NCBI GenBank assembly: GCA_036971715.1
Contig: JAVHJL010000008.1
Span: 1,488,001-1,552,000, forward strand
DNA from: Arthrobotrys musiformis
Taxonomy: Eukaryota > Ascomycota > Orbiliomycetes > Orbiliales > Orbiliaceae
Direction of reading: 5' to 3'
DNA length: 64,000 bases
Shown: in pieces, positions 45,401-55,513 of the stretch
Numbering within the stretch: position 1 is the stretch's first letter
Layout of the letters: the number at the start of each line of letters is the position of its first letter
Program-made: the position numbers and the translations under genes
Notes under the pieces: generated by a model
What the model saw: the letters and a program-made list of their open reading frames with translations, nothing else
Database searches by the model: none
Told to the model about the DNA's origin: nothing

Positions 45401-47424
45401 TAGTAGACTACATACCGTATGGTACCATCGGGTAATGACTGTTTGAAGTATACGAGTCCAGCCGCCTACCTCCTTTTTCATTAGCCTCACCGTTGTCTTC
45501 TTTTTTCGTGTGGGCACAAGCCATAAAGTTGACCGGGGATGGGGTCTTTGTAACGGGATCTGCGTTAATAGGAGCAGCCCTTTGGTAATATCATAGAGAC
45601 AGGTACGTAACAGACCAGCTGTTGAAGTTGAACTTTCACAGAGGTGTACGGGGTACTTTGTAGTTGGATGTCAATTAGCATCTCCATTTTATAGGCGGAT
45701 GGAGTAAGGAACCAACCTGCCTAAACCCGGCATCTCCAGAACGGGCAGCGGTGTCGAGATAGATCCCTGCACGTACGCACTTGTGTACCGTCCTGTGATA
45801 GGGTAAAGGGTCCTCTGTGCATTTTTGGCATTAGTTAGTAACTAACCTCGAGGGGGAGAAATCTGGGGGTTCGGGAAAACCCTCTCACCAATTGTCAATT
45901 CTGGTCAACTTGCTTTCTTTTTTCCCTTCTGTTCTTTCTTTTCTATTTCTTGATCGCATCTCCCACACCCCTCAGCTCAAAAGTCTTCGACTCTGACTTC
46001 GACTTGGAGTGTAGTTATAACGTTGGTGGCAGGCATTTCGCATAGCTTCCTCTTCCTGGTGCAGCAAGTGGGCAGCAAGCATTGCATCGCATTGCATTCC
46101 TTTTTGCCTCTAATTCTAATTTGGAACTGTGTCTCTCGATCAGCTGGACATTCGAATACCTTTTCCCTTCCAGAACAATAAACCACCTATTTCATATAAC
46201 CTCCACCTCTTTCCTCTTTTTCATCATCACCACCATCGTCACTTCCTTTTTTTTCGACGTTTGGGTGCACACTGTTTTAGATCGGACCCGCCGTTGGACT
46301 TTGAATAAGAGTCTCGTTCTCGATTCCGGGGCCCCAACAACGACCAGCCGGAGATAGTTTAGAGTGTACCGGAACCCACAGAAGTCACACAAACGGGGCG
46401 GAAACAAGCACCAGGAACAGCAACAACCCACCGAATCTCGATATTGTACTATATTCTATTATTGCCTACGACACAAAATACTCAAAACGAAATTGGGAAA
46501 ATTCGTGGGAGGGTCTTCTTCAGGTCGGACGGAGGAGTAGGCAGTCGCTCTCGGTCATTTCGTACTGCCGGTCATTACTCGTTCTACGCTCTTCAATTTC
46601 GCTCCTTGCTTTGAAGCTTTACGTCAGAGAGGAGGAGATAATTGCAATTGCACAAGAGAGTGAGTGAATACAACCTCGAGAGAGTTTGAACAGAGAGGAA
46701 TTTACTGATGTCAGGAATTACTTTTAAGTATCGTCGATTCGCCAAGTGTATTCGCTGGCGCATACGCTTTCCCTCCATACATAAAGACCAATTAAACTGC
46801 ATTCGAGCAGGTGCTTTGGCATTATTTCACCGGATCTTAATATTAGGTGGATCTCACCCGCATCCTTCGAACCTCGCATATATATACCGACAAATAGCTT
46901 GAATCCCAACCTTTACAGGCAGGCAGCTAGCAGAGGCAGAATCAGCAAGCAGACAAACAGACAGACAGGTGGCTTGCCCGGTGGACTGGTTGCTGGATCT
47001 CCGGTAATCTTCAAAAAAGAAGAAAAAGAAAAGAAATCTCCGTGGACGCTCGCAGGATTCATTATTAACAAAATATTCTTTATTTTTGGGACGAAAAAAA
47101 GGCGCTTGGACAACCTGCGGCTAGTTTACTTTTGAACCAAATTAAGCTTGGACGGATGGCTTCGACGCAGGAATTCGAATAAAACCAGCTCATTAATTAA
47201 TTACGCCTTTTGCGACGGACACCCCGCTGAGGCTTGTTTATTATTATTATTATCATTCCAACTTCATCAACATTGATACTCACAATATCGCATCGATCCC
47301 GCTCAAAATACCACCAGTACACTATTCGACACCCAACATCGCATAACTACAACAGCAACAACAATCACCCTAAAATACACTTATATATACGATATACGGT
47401 ATACGACATACGATATAGTATAGG
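42461..47424. other. Gene-poor 5-kb region and leader of the RA-PH gene
   Basis: No open frame between 42461 and 47424 shows a domain, a family motif or a convincing exon chain. A short frame at 42415-42615 looks like chance extension past the hydrophobin relic. Sequence composition is mixed, with T/C-rich tracts at 45910-45960. The last kilobase (about 46400-47424) has many short ATGs and probably is the 5' UTR/promoter of the RA-PH gene. Confidence 0.5.
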
Positions 47425-50136
47425 ATGGAGGGATCGAGCAGAGACCGCTACGGTAGACGGTCGTCGCGGAAACAGCTCCCCAAGAGCTTTCTAGACGACG
47501 ACGAAGAACCGCTCCCCCAGCGAAACGGTCGAGCTAGCCGTCGGGATAGCAGCAGCGGTGCCGCCAATGGCACGAAACTAGCAAATGGCGCCAGTATCCC
47601 CTCCACTTTCCTGGACGACGACGAGGAAGAAGACGACGACAAATTGTGGTTTCGACGGTCACGTGCCAGACATGCGAGGGGTAGCGCTAGCTGTCGCTCG
47701 TCAGTGGATGGTCAACGGCCGTTGTTCGACCACATCAGTCATAATGGCCATAACAACAGTAGTAGTAATACCAGGGAAGCTACGTCGGCTGTGCCATCTG
47801 GCGCGAATACACCGAGGGACGGATCGGCCGCTCCACCTGAAGAGGGTCGTCCGGAAAGAAGAGCTCGTTCGCAATCAATCGCCCGTTCTCGATCACGGTA
47901 CCGCAAAGCCCCTCCCAAGATCCAAACGAACACCGATTCCATACCTGCGTTACCTGTTACCACTCCTACTTCTGCACATCCACAGTCTGCTGGTGCGGGC
48001 CTAGGGAGACCTCCGATGACGGCACCGGCGACAAAGTTGACGCATGATCCTATTCCGTTGGATGTTTATAGACAGTATATGACGCAGTTGCAGCCGGTGC
48101 CGAGTAAGCAGATGAGTGACGATTCGTTGGGATCTGGGCCGAAGACTTCGGGATCGGATAGTACTAGTACTTCGAGTGAAGGCTTCGATGCTTCGAAGGT
48201 CCTCCCTCAACCTTTGGGAACCGTACAAACACCGGAGAAGGTCGATCCTAATACAATGGCGGTATGTAGTATATCAAAAATTTAGTAAGCTGGATTGTCA
48301 TGCTAATTGTTTGAACAGAAGGTTATGGTCGTTTTGTCAAAAAAGAGCCGGCAGCCGTTCAGCTTCAAACGCGACACCACCGTCGGCGAACTTCTCGACT
48401 GGGCCTGCAGAAAGGACGCAATGACGCTCCGAGGAGCCGCCATCATCATCGAGCGACTGCCGGGATTCGGATTCGAACGTGCACTCCACGAAGCGGAAAT
48501 AGTATCCACTGTCGTCGATGCAATGGAATGCCGAAAGGAAGAGGCGACGCTATACCTCGACGTCGACGTTATCAAATCTCAAAACCTAAGAACCAAGCCC
48601 ACAGCCGAAAAGGCACACCCCGCCCGAATTCTGGCGAATTTCTACTATGCCAAAGGGGAAGATGCGAATTCGAAGATTAAGTCGAAGAGGTACTTCTGTC
48701 TTGATGAAGCGAAGCTTACGATGTCGAGGATGAGCAGTCGGGCGAAGAGCGAGAAGAGCTCGCATGTGTGTAATATTATGGAGTATGGGGTGTATACCGT
48801 TGGACAGTACGGGAAGAAGAGGCATTTCGATGTCCCGTCGAAGTGTCAGTATATCATCATCATGAAGGCGCTCGCTTCGAAGCAGATGTTCATCGACCAA
48901 TCTCGGTTCTTCCACTTTTTCGCCACGGACTCGCAGGAACAGTATTTTGAATGGGTCAAGGCGTTGAACGATTGGAGAGCCTACATGTACCATGCGAAAG
49001 AAAAAGCGAAGGCTGCCGCGGAATCCCAGCAGGCTGCGAAGATGGAGCAGGAAAGCGTTCCAAGCCCTGAAATGCCGTCGGAAACGAAGCTTGCGAGGTT
49101 ACTTACCGAAAGCAAACTGACGCAGAAGGGTGCGGAGCCGTTGAAGAGCCCCGGGTTGGTTTCTCCGAGGGGTCTTGTGGCCGGAGCGATGAATCCGTCG
49201 GCGTACCAGGCGTTGAGCGATCGGGCTCCTTCGACGAAAGGTGGTGACGGGCCTGATGAGTTTTTACCTGGCGGGCTTTTGGGTAAAGCGTATGATAAGA
49301 AGGTGGAAATACGGAATATGGCACCGATTGAATCGAAACCTTTACCGCTGGAGCGGAAGGGAACGCTCATCCAGAAAGCGGGAAATCGTCACGACGAGTA
49401 CAACAATGCGTCGATGCCGCCGAAGACACCTATTAGAGAGCGTGCGGAGGATAGAGGACGTCAAGGCCATAGAAAGGATACCGAAGCGGCGTTCTACCGA
49501 GATCAAACTACAAGCCCACCGACGAGACTGCAAACTTCGCATGCGCCGGCCCCTGCGGCTATGGCGCAACATATTTCACCAACCGGGTTGCATAAACCAC
49601 TGCTCAATTTTGATGCCGAGGAAGAAGAGATGTACAAGTATAAGAAGAAAATTACGGGTCACGGTTTGGAGGTTGATAGAAACGCGGGACCGCTTATCAG
49701 CCATGCAACAGAACCGGTGAATCCCAACGCTATCAACGTTATCAGCCGAAGCATCTCTACAAGGATGGGGCCGGGCAAGGGACCGCATCCGACAGGGAGG
49801 GCACGCAGCGCAACACTCAAGGCTACGTCGTCAAAGAAGCGGTTTGAGGTACCGACGGAACCGATGTTTGAGAACAGCGGGCTCATGCCCACGTCTTCGA
49901 AGAAACGGTTCGAGGTCGATCCGGCGTTTGAGACGAACGGGTTGCTGGCTTCGGTACCGTCGAATACTGCCGAGGGGCACGGGATTGCGACTGGTAGACA
50001 TGGGAGCACGAAGCCGTTGATGAATATGGCGTTGAATAGTAATTTTGTACCCGGCAGTCTCCTGGAGCAGCATGAGAGGGTTAAGGAGGGTGGACCTACC
50101 TACAAGAAGGCGGCGATTTTTAGGGAGGTTTGCTGA
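47425..50136 (+). CDS. RA-like and PH domain protein (fungal MRL/Grb7-like architecture)
   Basis: Two exons, 47425-48261 and 48319-50136 (intron 57 nt, phase 0), give 884 aa. Residues 1-280 are polar and disordered, with two copies of a PxxFLDDDEE motif (LPKSFLDDDEE and IPSTFLDDDEE). Residues about 280-365 form a ubiquitin-like Ras-association fold (KVMVVLSKKSRQPFSFKRDT, TVGELLDWACRK, RALHEAEIVSTVV), directly followed by a PH domain at about 380-505 (ARILANFYYAKGE, RYFCLDEAKLTMSRM, HFFATDSQEQYFEWVKALND). An RA-PH tandem is the architecture of animal RIAM/lamellipodin and Grb7 proteins, which link small GTPases and phosphoinositides to the cortex. A similar role at fungal cell tips or septa is inference. 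The remaining 370 residues are disordered and carry a repeated SSKKRFEV motif near the end. It is followed by a T-rich 3' region. Confidence 0.82.
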
Positions 50137-51663
50137 TTTTTCGAGGTGTTTCTTTTGTTTTATTCTCTTTCATTTCTATTTCCTTTGGTTCCTTTTGTCT
50201 CTTCACTTTTGATTTCTCTTTTTATATCCAATATCCTTTTCTCGGGCGTTTTACGACGGGGTTTTCGTTTGTTTTTCCTGTTCGATTGCTGAGGCTCATA
50301 CTTTTTATTCTTTTTGAGTCTGAGGGCTTTGGATGCATTGATGCACGATACAAAAGAATACGTACATTTTATATATCTTTTTGGTTTCTTGTGTATATAA
50401 TTTTTTCTTTTCTTTTCTTTTCTTCCCCCTCTTTTTGTTTCTTTTCCTTTTGATTATTACTTTATTTTCTTCTTTTCTTTGATAATTTATATCTTGAATA
50501 GCGCTCTAGATTGAGGGCTTGGCTTACTTCCGTACGTATACGTTTTCGGCCACTTGAGAGGAAACCCCTTTGGGGTTTAAGGTTTATATTGATAAGAACT
50601 GAAGGTTCTTTTTTTTTTTAGGTTTGCGGGTTAACCTCGTGATTTGCCGGGGGCTTCTGGCATTCCGTAGTAGTGGGATTGAGAGCGTGTGTATGTGAAT
50701 TGAGAGATTGAATCCGCACACTGCTTCGTATACGTGGTAGACAACTGGTCAATATATATAAGGAAGTAAGTTTAGCTAGGTACCCAAGGTAGGTATAGGG
50801 AAGCATGTAACTCTAGGAACGAGGCTAGCACCTGAACTATTTGGTAGATATTTCTGAACACTTACAGCTGATGTCTACTATGTAAAAAGTGTAAGGCTAG
50901 CACCGCTCCCTCTTTTAGCCCGGGTTGGCGACCGTTTCTTGTTTCTTAGGGACACATGCGTACATTGCAAGTTGCCTGATCACCTGCGTAGTGTTCTATA
51001 TATCCAGTTCTTGCCCCCGTGCCCCCATAACTACCAACTTGTCAGAGTCCACAGCTTCCAAGCTTCATAGTCGGTTTCATACCTACGAATATTTATGCGT
51101 ATCTTTATTCTTTAGTCTTGATATCAATCTATGGTTCCCTAGGTAGATGTATCGTCCGCATACCCATATATGTTTATAGATATATATATATATATATATA
51201 CCTATGTATTAATCGTATACTATCGACGTAATGAATAGCTCCTTCATCAATTGACTGGGCCGATATCATTCCATTCAACCACCCCTCGTCTCATATCTCC
51301 GGTATTCTTATATAGTTATAGCAATATAGCAATAGCTCTCCGCTTGACAATTTCGAACCGGAAACAGTTATATCCCCAAGTTCGAGGACCATAACCCCTA
51401 GGGCCCCTTTGAAGTCTGTGTACTACGACTTTAGGAAGCCCCGACGGCCCTGAGATCGAAAGCTTGAGCAGGCTCGCAATATTCGGGCCAAAACGCCACA
51501 GTTCAAATATAGAACACGACCAGCGGCTAGTCGGAACTACTCGACCTTGGTACGTCGACACGTGCGACCTCGCGCCGTATAGATAGAGTTTTTAGCTCCA
51601 ACGTAGCCGAACAGTCTCTGTTTATCGGTGCACGCGACCGCTTCGCCAAGACTAATAGAAAGA
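50137..51663. other. T-rich 3' region and intergenic sequence
   Basis: The first 350 bp are T/C-rich and include TTTTC iterations (50400-50450), most likely the RA-PH 3' UTR. Further on are a TA run (about 51181-51200) and a TAGGTACC-type motif near 50775-50800. No gene is supported, though an unseen upstream exon of the next gene could lie near its end. Confidence 0.5.
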
Positions 51664-52316
51664 ATGTCTGACCCCGGCCCAGCATCGACGTCTGGGCGAA
51701 CTTTTTGATGCGAACCGCGTGGCGGAACTACACCGACAGTTGGGGGGAGAGATCGGAAAGATTCTCAACATGCCCGCATTGCAAGACTTCGAGGAGCGTG
51801 AACGAAGGCTCGAGGCCACTATTGAGCGTGCCGTTCAAACTGCCATGAATCGGGCAGTTAATGATATTATAAAACCTTTGATCGAGAAATCATTTCGAGA
51901 CTTCCGCAAAGAGCTTGGCGACCGGTAAATATATCATTCCGCAATACTCGAAAACGAAATTTGATGCTTATCGGATGTTAAAAGTGCTCTTGTTAACGAA
52001 GTTTTTGTATTCTAGTGAGTCTTTGAAATCGGCCCGCGAGAACAATCGCCGGCAATCTGACGAGGACATCCTTTGGTTCCCGTCCGCGGCTTCTGATGCC
52101 GATATGCTGCAGAGATATCTGCCCAGAAAGGGGGCTATGGCTACCATATCCTGTAAGAATGTTATGCTCCTCTCCTAAAGTCGAAAACAAGTTTTGTTAA
52201 TTCAAACCGTGGCAGCCGCCAATGCGAGGAGGGTCTTGAGGGCCCTTGGCCTCCCCTCCGATGGGAGCCTCGACGAGCTCCGAAGCCGGATCCGGACCCA
52301 CCTTTGTGGGGAATAA
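51664..52316 (+). CDS. Small coiled-coil protein with C-terminal SAP-like motif, apparent 1-nt frame break
   Basis: I read three exons: 51664-51924, 52016-52152 and 52216-52316, with GT-AG introns of 91 and 63 nt. The ATG frame (MSDPGPASTSG) runs into a stop at about 51707, while the adjacent frame gives GELFDANRVAELHRQLGGE and a long helical, charged segment (LQDFEERERRLEATIERAVQ). One surplus G in the GGG at 51693-51696 explains this: dropping one base makes the three exons sum to 166 codons exactly. The C-terminus (VLRALGLPSDGSLDELRSRI) matches the SAP helix-extension-helix pattern, found in DNA/RNA-binding nuclear proteins. The middle part (DEDILWFPSAASDADML) is unrecognised. It may be a sequencing error, a recent pseudogene, or a gene with an upstream exon joining at the AG near 51655. 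Function is unknown; nucleic-acid binding is inferred from the SAP-like motif only. Confidence 0.6.
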
Positions 52317-52330
52317 CTTCTGCTTCTTCT

Positions 52331-52490
52331 CTTCTGCTTCTGCTTCTGCTTCTGCTTCTGCTTCTGCTTCTGCTTCTGCTTCTGCTTCTGCTTCTGCTTC
52401 TGCTTCTGCTTCTGCTTCTGCTTCTGCTTCTGCTTCTGCTTCTGCTTCTGCTTCTGCTTCTGCTTCTGCTTCTGCTTCTGCTTCTGCTTC
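52331..52490 (+). repeat. (CTTCTG)n hexanucleotide microsatellite
   Basis: A perfect array of about 26.7 copies of CTTCTG, followed by a degenerate pyrimidine tract of CTTCTT, CCCTCC and TTC units to about 52672. It starts 14 nt after the stop of the SAP-like gene, so it would lie in its 3' UTR. One frame gives alternating Ser-Ala, another poly-Leu; neither looks like a real protein. Confidence 0.95.
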
Positions 52491-54606
52491 TTCTTTTGCT
52501 TCTGCTTCTTCTTCTTCCGCCTCTTCTTCTTCTGCTTCTCCCTCCCCTCCTTCTCTTTTCCCTCCTTCTCTTTTCCCTCCTTCTCCCTCCCCTTCTTCTC
52601 CCTCCCCTCCTTCTTCCTCCCTTCTTCTTCTTCTTCTTCTTCTTCTTCTTCTTGTCTTGTTCTCCTTTTAATTCTTCTTCTTGTTCTCTTTTTTTTGGCC
52701 AGTGTTCGGGAAATTTTTTTTACTATAAGATACGTATCTTACTTTCGAAGCTTTCAAATTCTTGCGGTGCTTGTTGGCCACGTTGGCTATCGCGTTGGTA
52801 GTCTGGTCCGAGACAAGGCCAAGGTGCTTGTATGAAGAAATAGAATTTAACTAACATCATGCAAGCTTAAGCCTCTTATACCTTATATAAGCTTATATAT
52901 ACTTACTTATGCAGGCTTCTAGAATCAGGTGACCTAGCTATAGTGATAAATAGGCTGATTACTCAGCAGCCTCCGAGGTGAGGCTTCTACAGTCTATAGC
53001 ACACTTCTAGCCTGTGAATTGAAATAGAGTAGATCTATAGATGTACTTTCTAGCTGGTTGTTATACTTATATAGGGTGTATGCCCCCTTTGTGACGTCTG
53101 GGTACGAGACCAATATGGATATAGTACATATCCCAGTAGCTACTGAAATAGTAGTACCCCAACAGCTTTTCGAGGTCGAAATAAGACAAATCATCAACAT
53201 CGCGGAGGCAACTAGAAAAAGGCCGGTAAAATACGATGTCCCTGTGAAATCAACGATTTTTCGCTGTCAGTCTAGTTGTTCTAAAACTCTTTATAACTCT
53301 AAGGATCAGAGTGATTGAGGTTTCATCAATTAATCAACTTACTCTTGAAGTTATCAGCACCACATCTGATCCATAATGCTGCCTTGGATTTAAACTTCCA
53401 GCAGAGATAAACCGTGTAAGTCGAGGTAGGCTATCTCATCGTTGTCCAAAAAATGGGCCGGGCTCTGGGAATCCGACGATCTATTCGGGCGGCTCAAATA
53501 CAAGATCAAGTAACGTTGATATAAATCAAATTCGCGAAGAGGAGTGGCTGCGGACAACCCCGGGTGGGCTGGGTACGAGACAAGCTTGGTGGCTGCAGAC
53601 TAGTGTGACATGATGGTGGAGTGAGGAGGCGTCATATTGCCAGTCTCGTCAAAAAACTACAACTCTACGATATATATTGACCTATTTATTGGCGTGCTTC
53701 CTGCTGTACCTGTTTAATCGCCAACCTATCGGCCTATCTACAGGCAAAACTATTTAGGAACTGCTGACCTGATGTTACTACCGCCTTGCCAGTTGGTAGG
53801 TAAGCAAACGGTTTCATTGTATTCGGGGACAGCAGAAGTACTGGGAAGTGGATAGATAGGCTAGTAGGTATGGTGGTTGGTAGGGCGATATATATCGATA
53901 GGCAGGGCGACATGGAGGCTAGTAGGGAGGTCGATAGGCTAATATCATAGAATTGTGGTTTGGCTGGAGTTTGAAAGTGTGCATGTGGCTGATCAGAATT
54001 CTAGAAGTTTTGTATCGAAGTTGATATTTTTATAATATATTATATATACCTAGGTATATACCTATCCGAGGTGTGGACCGCGTCTTTCAGCCCAAGACTA
54101 GGTATATGTATACCTAGCTTACTTAAGTACCTACTTAAGTAGGTACCTATAAATGAACTTTTTTTGCATCTATGATCAAGAATTCCCTAGTATCGCTCCC
54201 ATACATCACAAAACGGGCCCTTGTCAGGGAAAGTCCCTGATTCGAAACCGACCACTTTAGATCTGCAATGACTTTTCGGGTTTGCCTGATGTGACTAGAA
54301 ACTCGTTACTTAAATGGGTATGTGTGTCTACCTATATAATTATATAATCCTTGATCTTAATTTCTCGCTACGCAGGTCGATTCAGATAATCGAGGGGCGC
54401 GGCTATTATTAGTAGAAGAGCAAGTAAAGGGAGTTTTGCAATAATTATTACCGCAGCAACTGCGTGGCGGCTATACTATAAAGTCCCCTCCAAATTTAAT
54501 TAACTATGAACTTAACTAGTCTCGCTCCCAGAAACTTAAACTTTTGAGTAAACAACAGAATCACATAATTGTTACTAGAACATAACCTTGTGATTGCACG
54601 GAGATC
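52491..54606. other. Intergenic region with pyrimidine tract and small open frames
   Basis: The pyrimidine tract ends at about 52672. A frame at 53058-53318 (containing VVPQQLFEVEIRQIINIAEA) is open but has no known domain or exon support; I leave it uncalled. Palindromic TTAAGTA/TAGGTACCTA motifs are dense at 54040-54155. The sequence is AT-rich toward 54600, the likely promoter of the next gene. Confidence 0.5.
52784..52816 (+). repeat. 33-bp direct repeat, copy 1
   Basis: Thirty-three bases starting TGGCTATCGCGTTGG and ending GGTCCGAGACAA are repeated at 54783-54815 with one T/C difference. In this copy one frame reads GYRVGSLVRD then soon stops. Confidence 0.9.
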
Positions 54607-55214
54607 ATGGCATCGACACCCACGCCCTCGGAAACCACGGGGGCAAAGTTAAAACCACAAGCCCGAAAAGAAGCTGCAACTGTCCCCGAAGTCTCATCTA
54701 GATGCATTTGCGGCGACAGTGAGAAACACGAACTTAATTATCAAGGTATGAATTTTCACTGTAGTATTACCGCTTACCATCCTGGCTATCGCGTTGGCAG
54801 TCTGGTCCGAGACAATTACCATCCGAAAATATTGGCTTTGAATCAACGGAGCTGAATCATCCCCTCCCTCTCAGCGTTTTGACTTCACTCTATTGACGTT
54901 AACATTCCTTCTCAGAGCAAGCAATCCTACTATCTACGTTCGGAACGGAGCTGCTATTCGCGAGGGGTCTGATATCTTGCATTATGTACGATGACTATGG
55001 GCCACTACCCCAAATATTATTGGATCACCTTTTGGTAACGGGTGCGATAATAGCGTTGGCCTTCAACTGGGGTGCGGATCTACGTAAAATAAATTCTCAT
55101 ACGCGTTTCCTAACCGGCTATGTAATAGCCTGTGTGCTTTGGGCAGTGCTCTGGGCAAAGGCGTCAGGGAATTTGGAATTTGGCCCGTTGCTAGAGTTTC
55201 TGATAATGGGGTAA
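54607..55214 (+). CDS. Small predicted membrane protein, unrecognised
   Basis: Two exons, 54607-54745 and 54916-55214, join in frame to 145 aa. The N-terminal 46 residues are polar with a CICGDSEKHEL segment. After the splice come ILLSTFGTELLFARGLISCI and two strongly hydrophobic stretches (about residues 83-98, VTGAIIALAFNW, and 110-127, GYVIACVLWAVLWAK), predicted membrane helices, then EFGPLLEFLIMG. I recognise no family. The 170-nt intron is longer than most here and contains the second copy of the 33-bp repeat, so it could instead hold an extra exon; read without splicing, exon 1 continues through the repeat to a stop at 54853-54855 (82 aa). Either product is hypothetical. Similar segments occur in fungal proteins next to nucleotide-sensing receptors, but that link is only an impression. 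Confidence 0.5.
54783..54815 (+). repeat. 33-bp direct repeat, copy 2
   Basis: Second copy of the repeat at 52784-52816, 97 percent identical by eye. It lies in the proposed intron of the small membrane-protein gene; the frame from exon 1 reads GYRVGSLVRD here too. Confidence 0.9.
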
Positions 55215-55513
55215 CTACAATTTACGACAACATACAATATACTTACTTAAGTAGGTAGTTAATCCTTATAGAGGCTGTCGATATTGCGCCATGTACTAGG
55301 CTCGCCATGTATGGTACTGTTGCTCGATGTGTATCAAGCTTATATAGATTCATGCATGGACTTACATTCATCCGTTTGTTGTATATTGGCCTATTGGTAC
55401 GCATTTGGTGAGTTGTAGTCTCGTAAGCGGTTAAACCAAAATGGGAAAATTTAGGCTTGAAGAGATTGCAACAATCTACAACGCGGGCGAGGGCTGAGAT
55501 TACAGACTTTAAA

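Noticed and set aside
52246..52801. Long open frames giving Ser-Ala or poly-Leu across the CTTCTG array
   Set aside because: They exist only because the hexamer contains no stop; one overlaps the SAP-like exon in a different frame.
53058..53318. 86-codon frame in the 52.5-54.6 kb region
   Set aside because: Open and moderately protein-like, but no motif or exon partner; recorded only as intergenic content.
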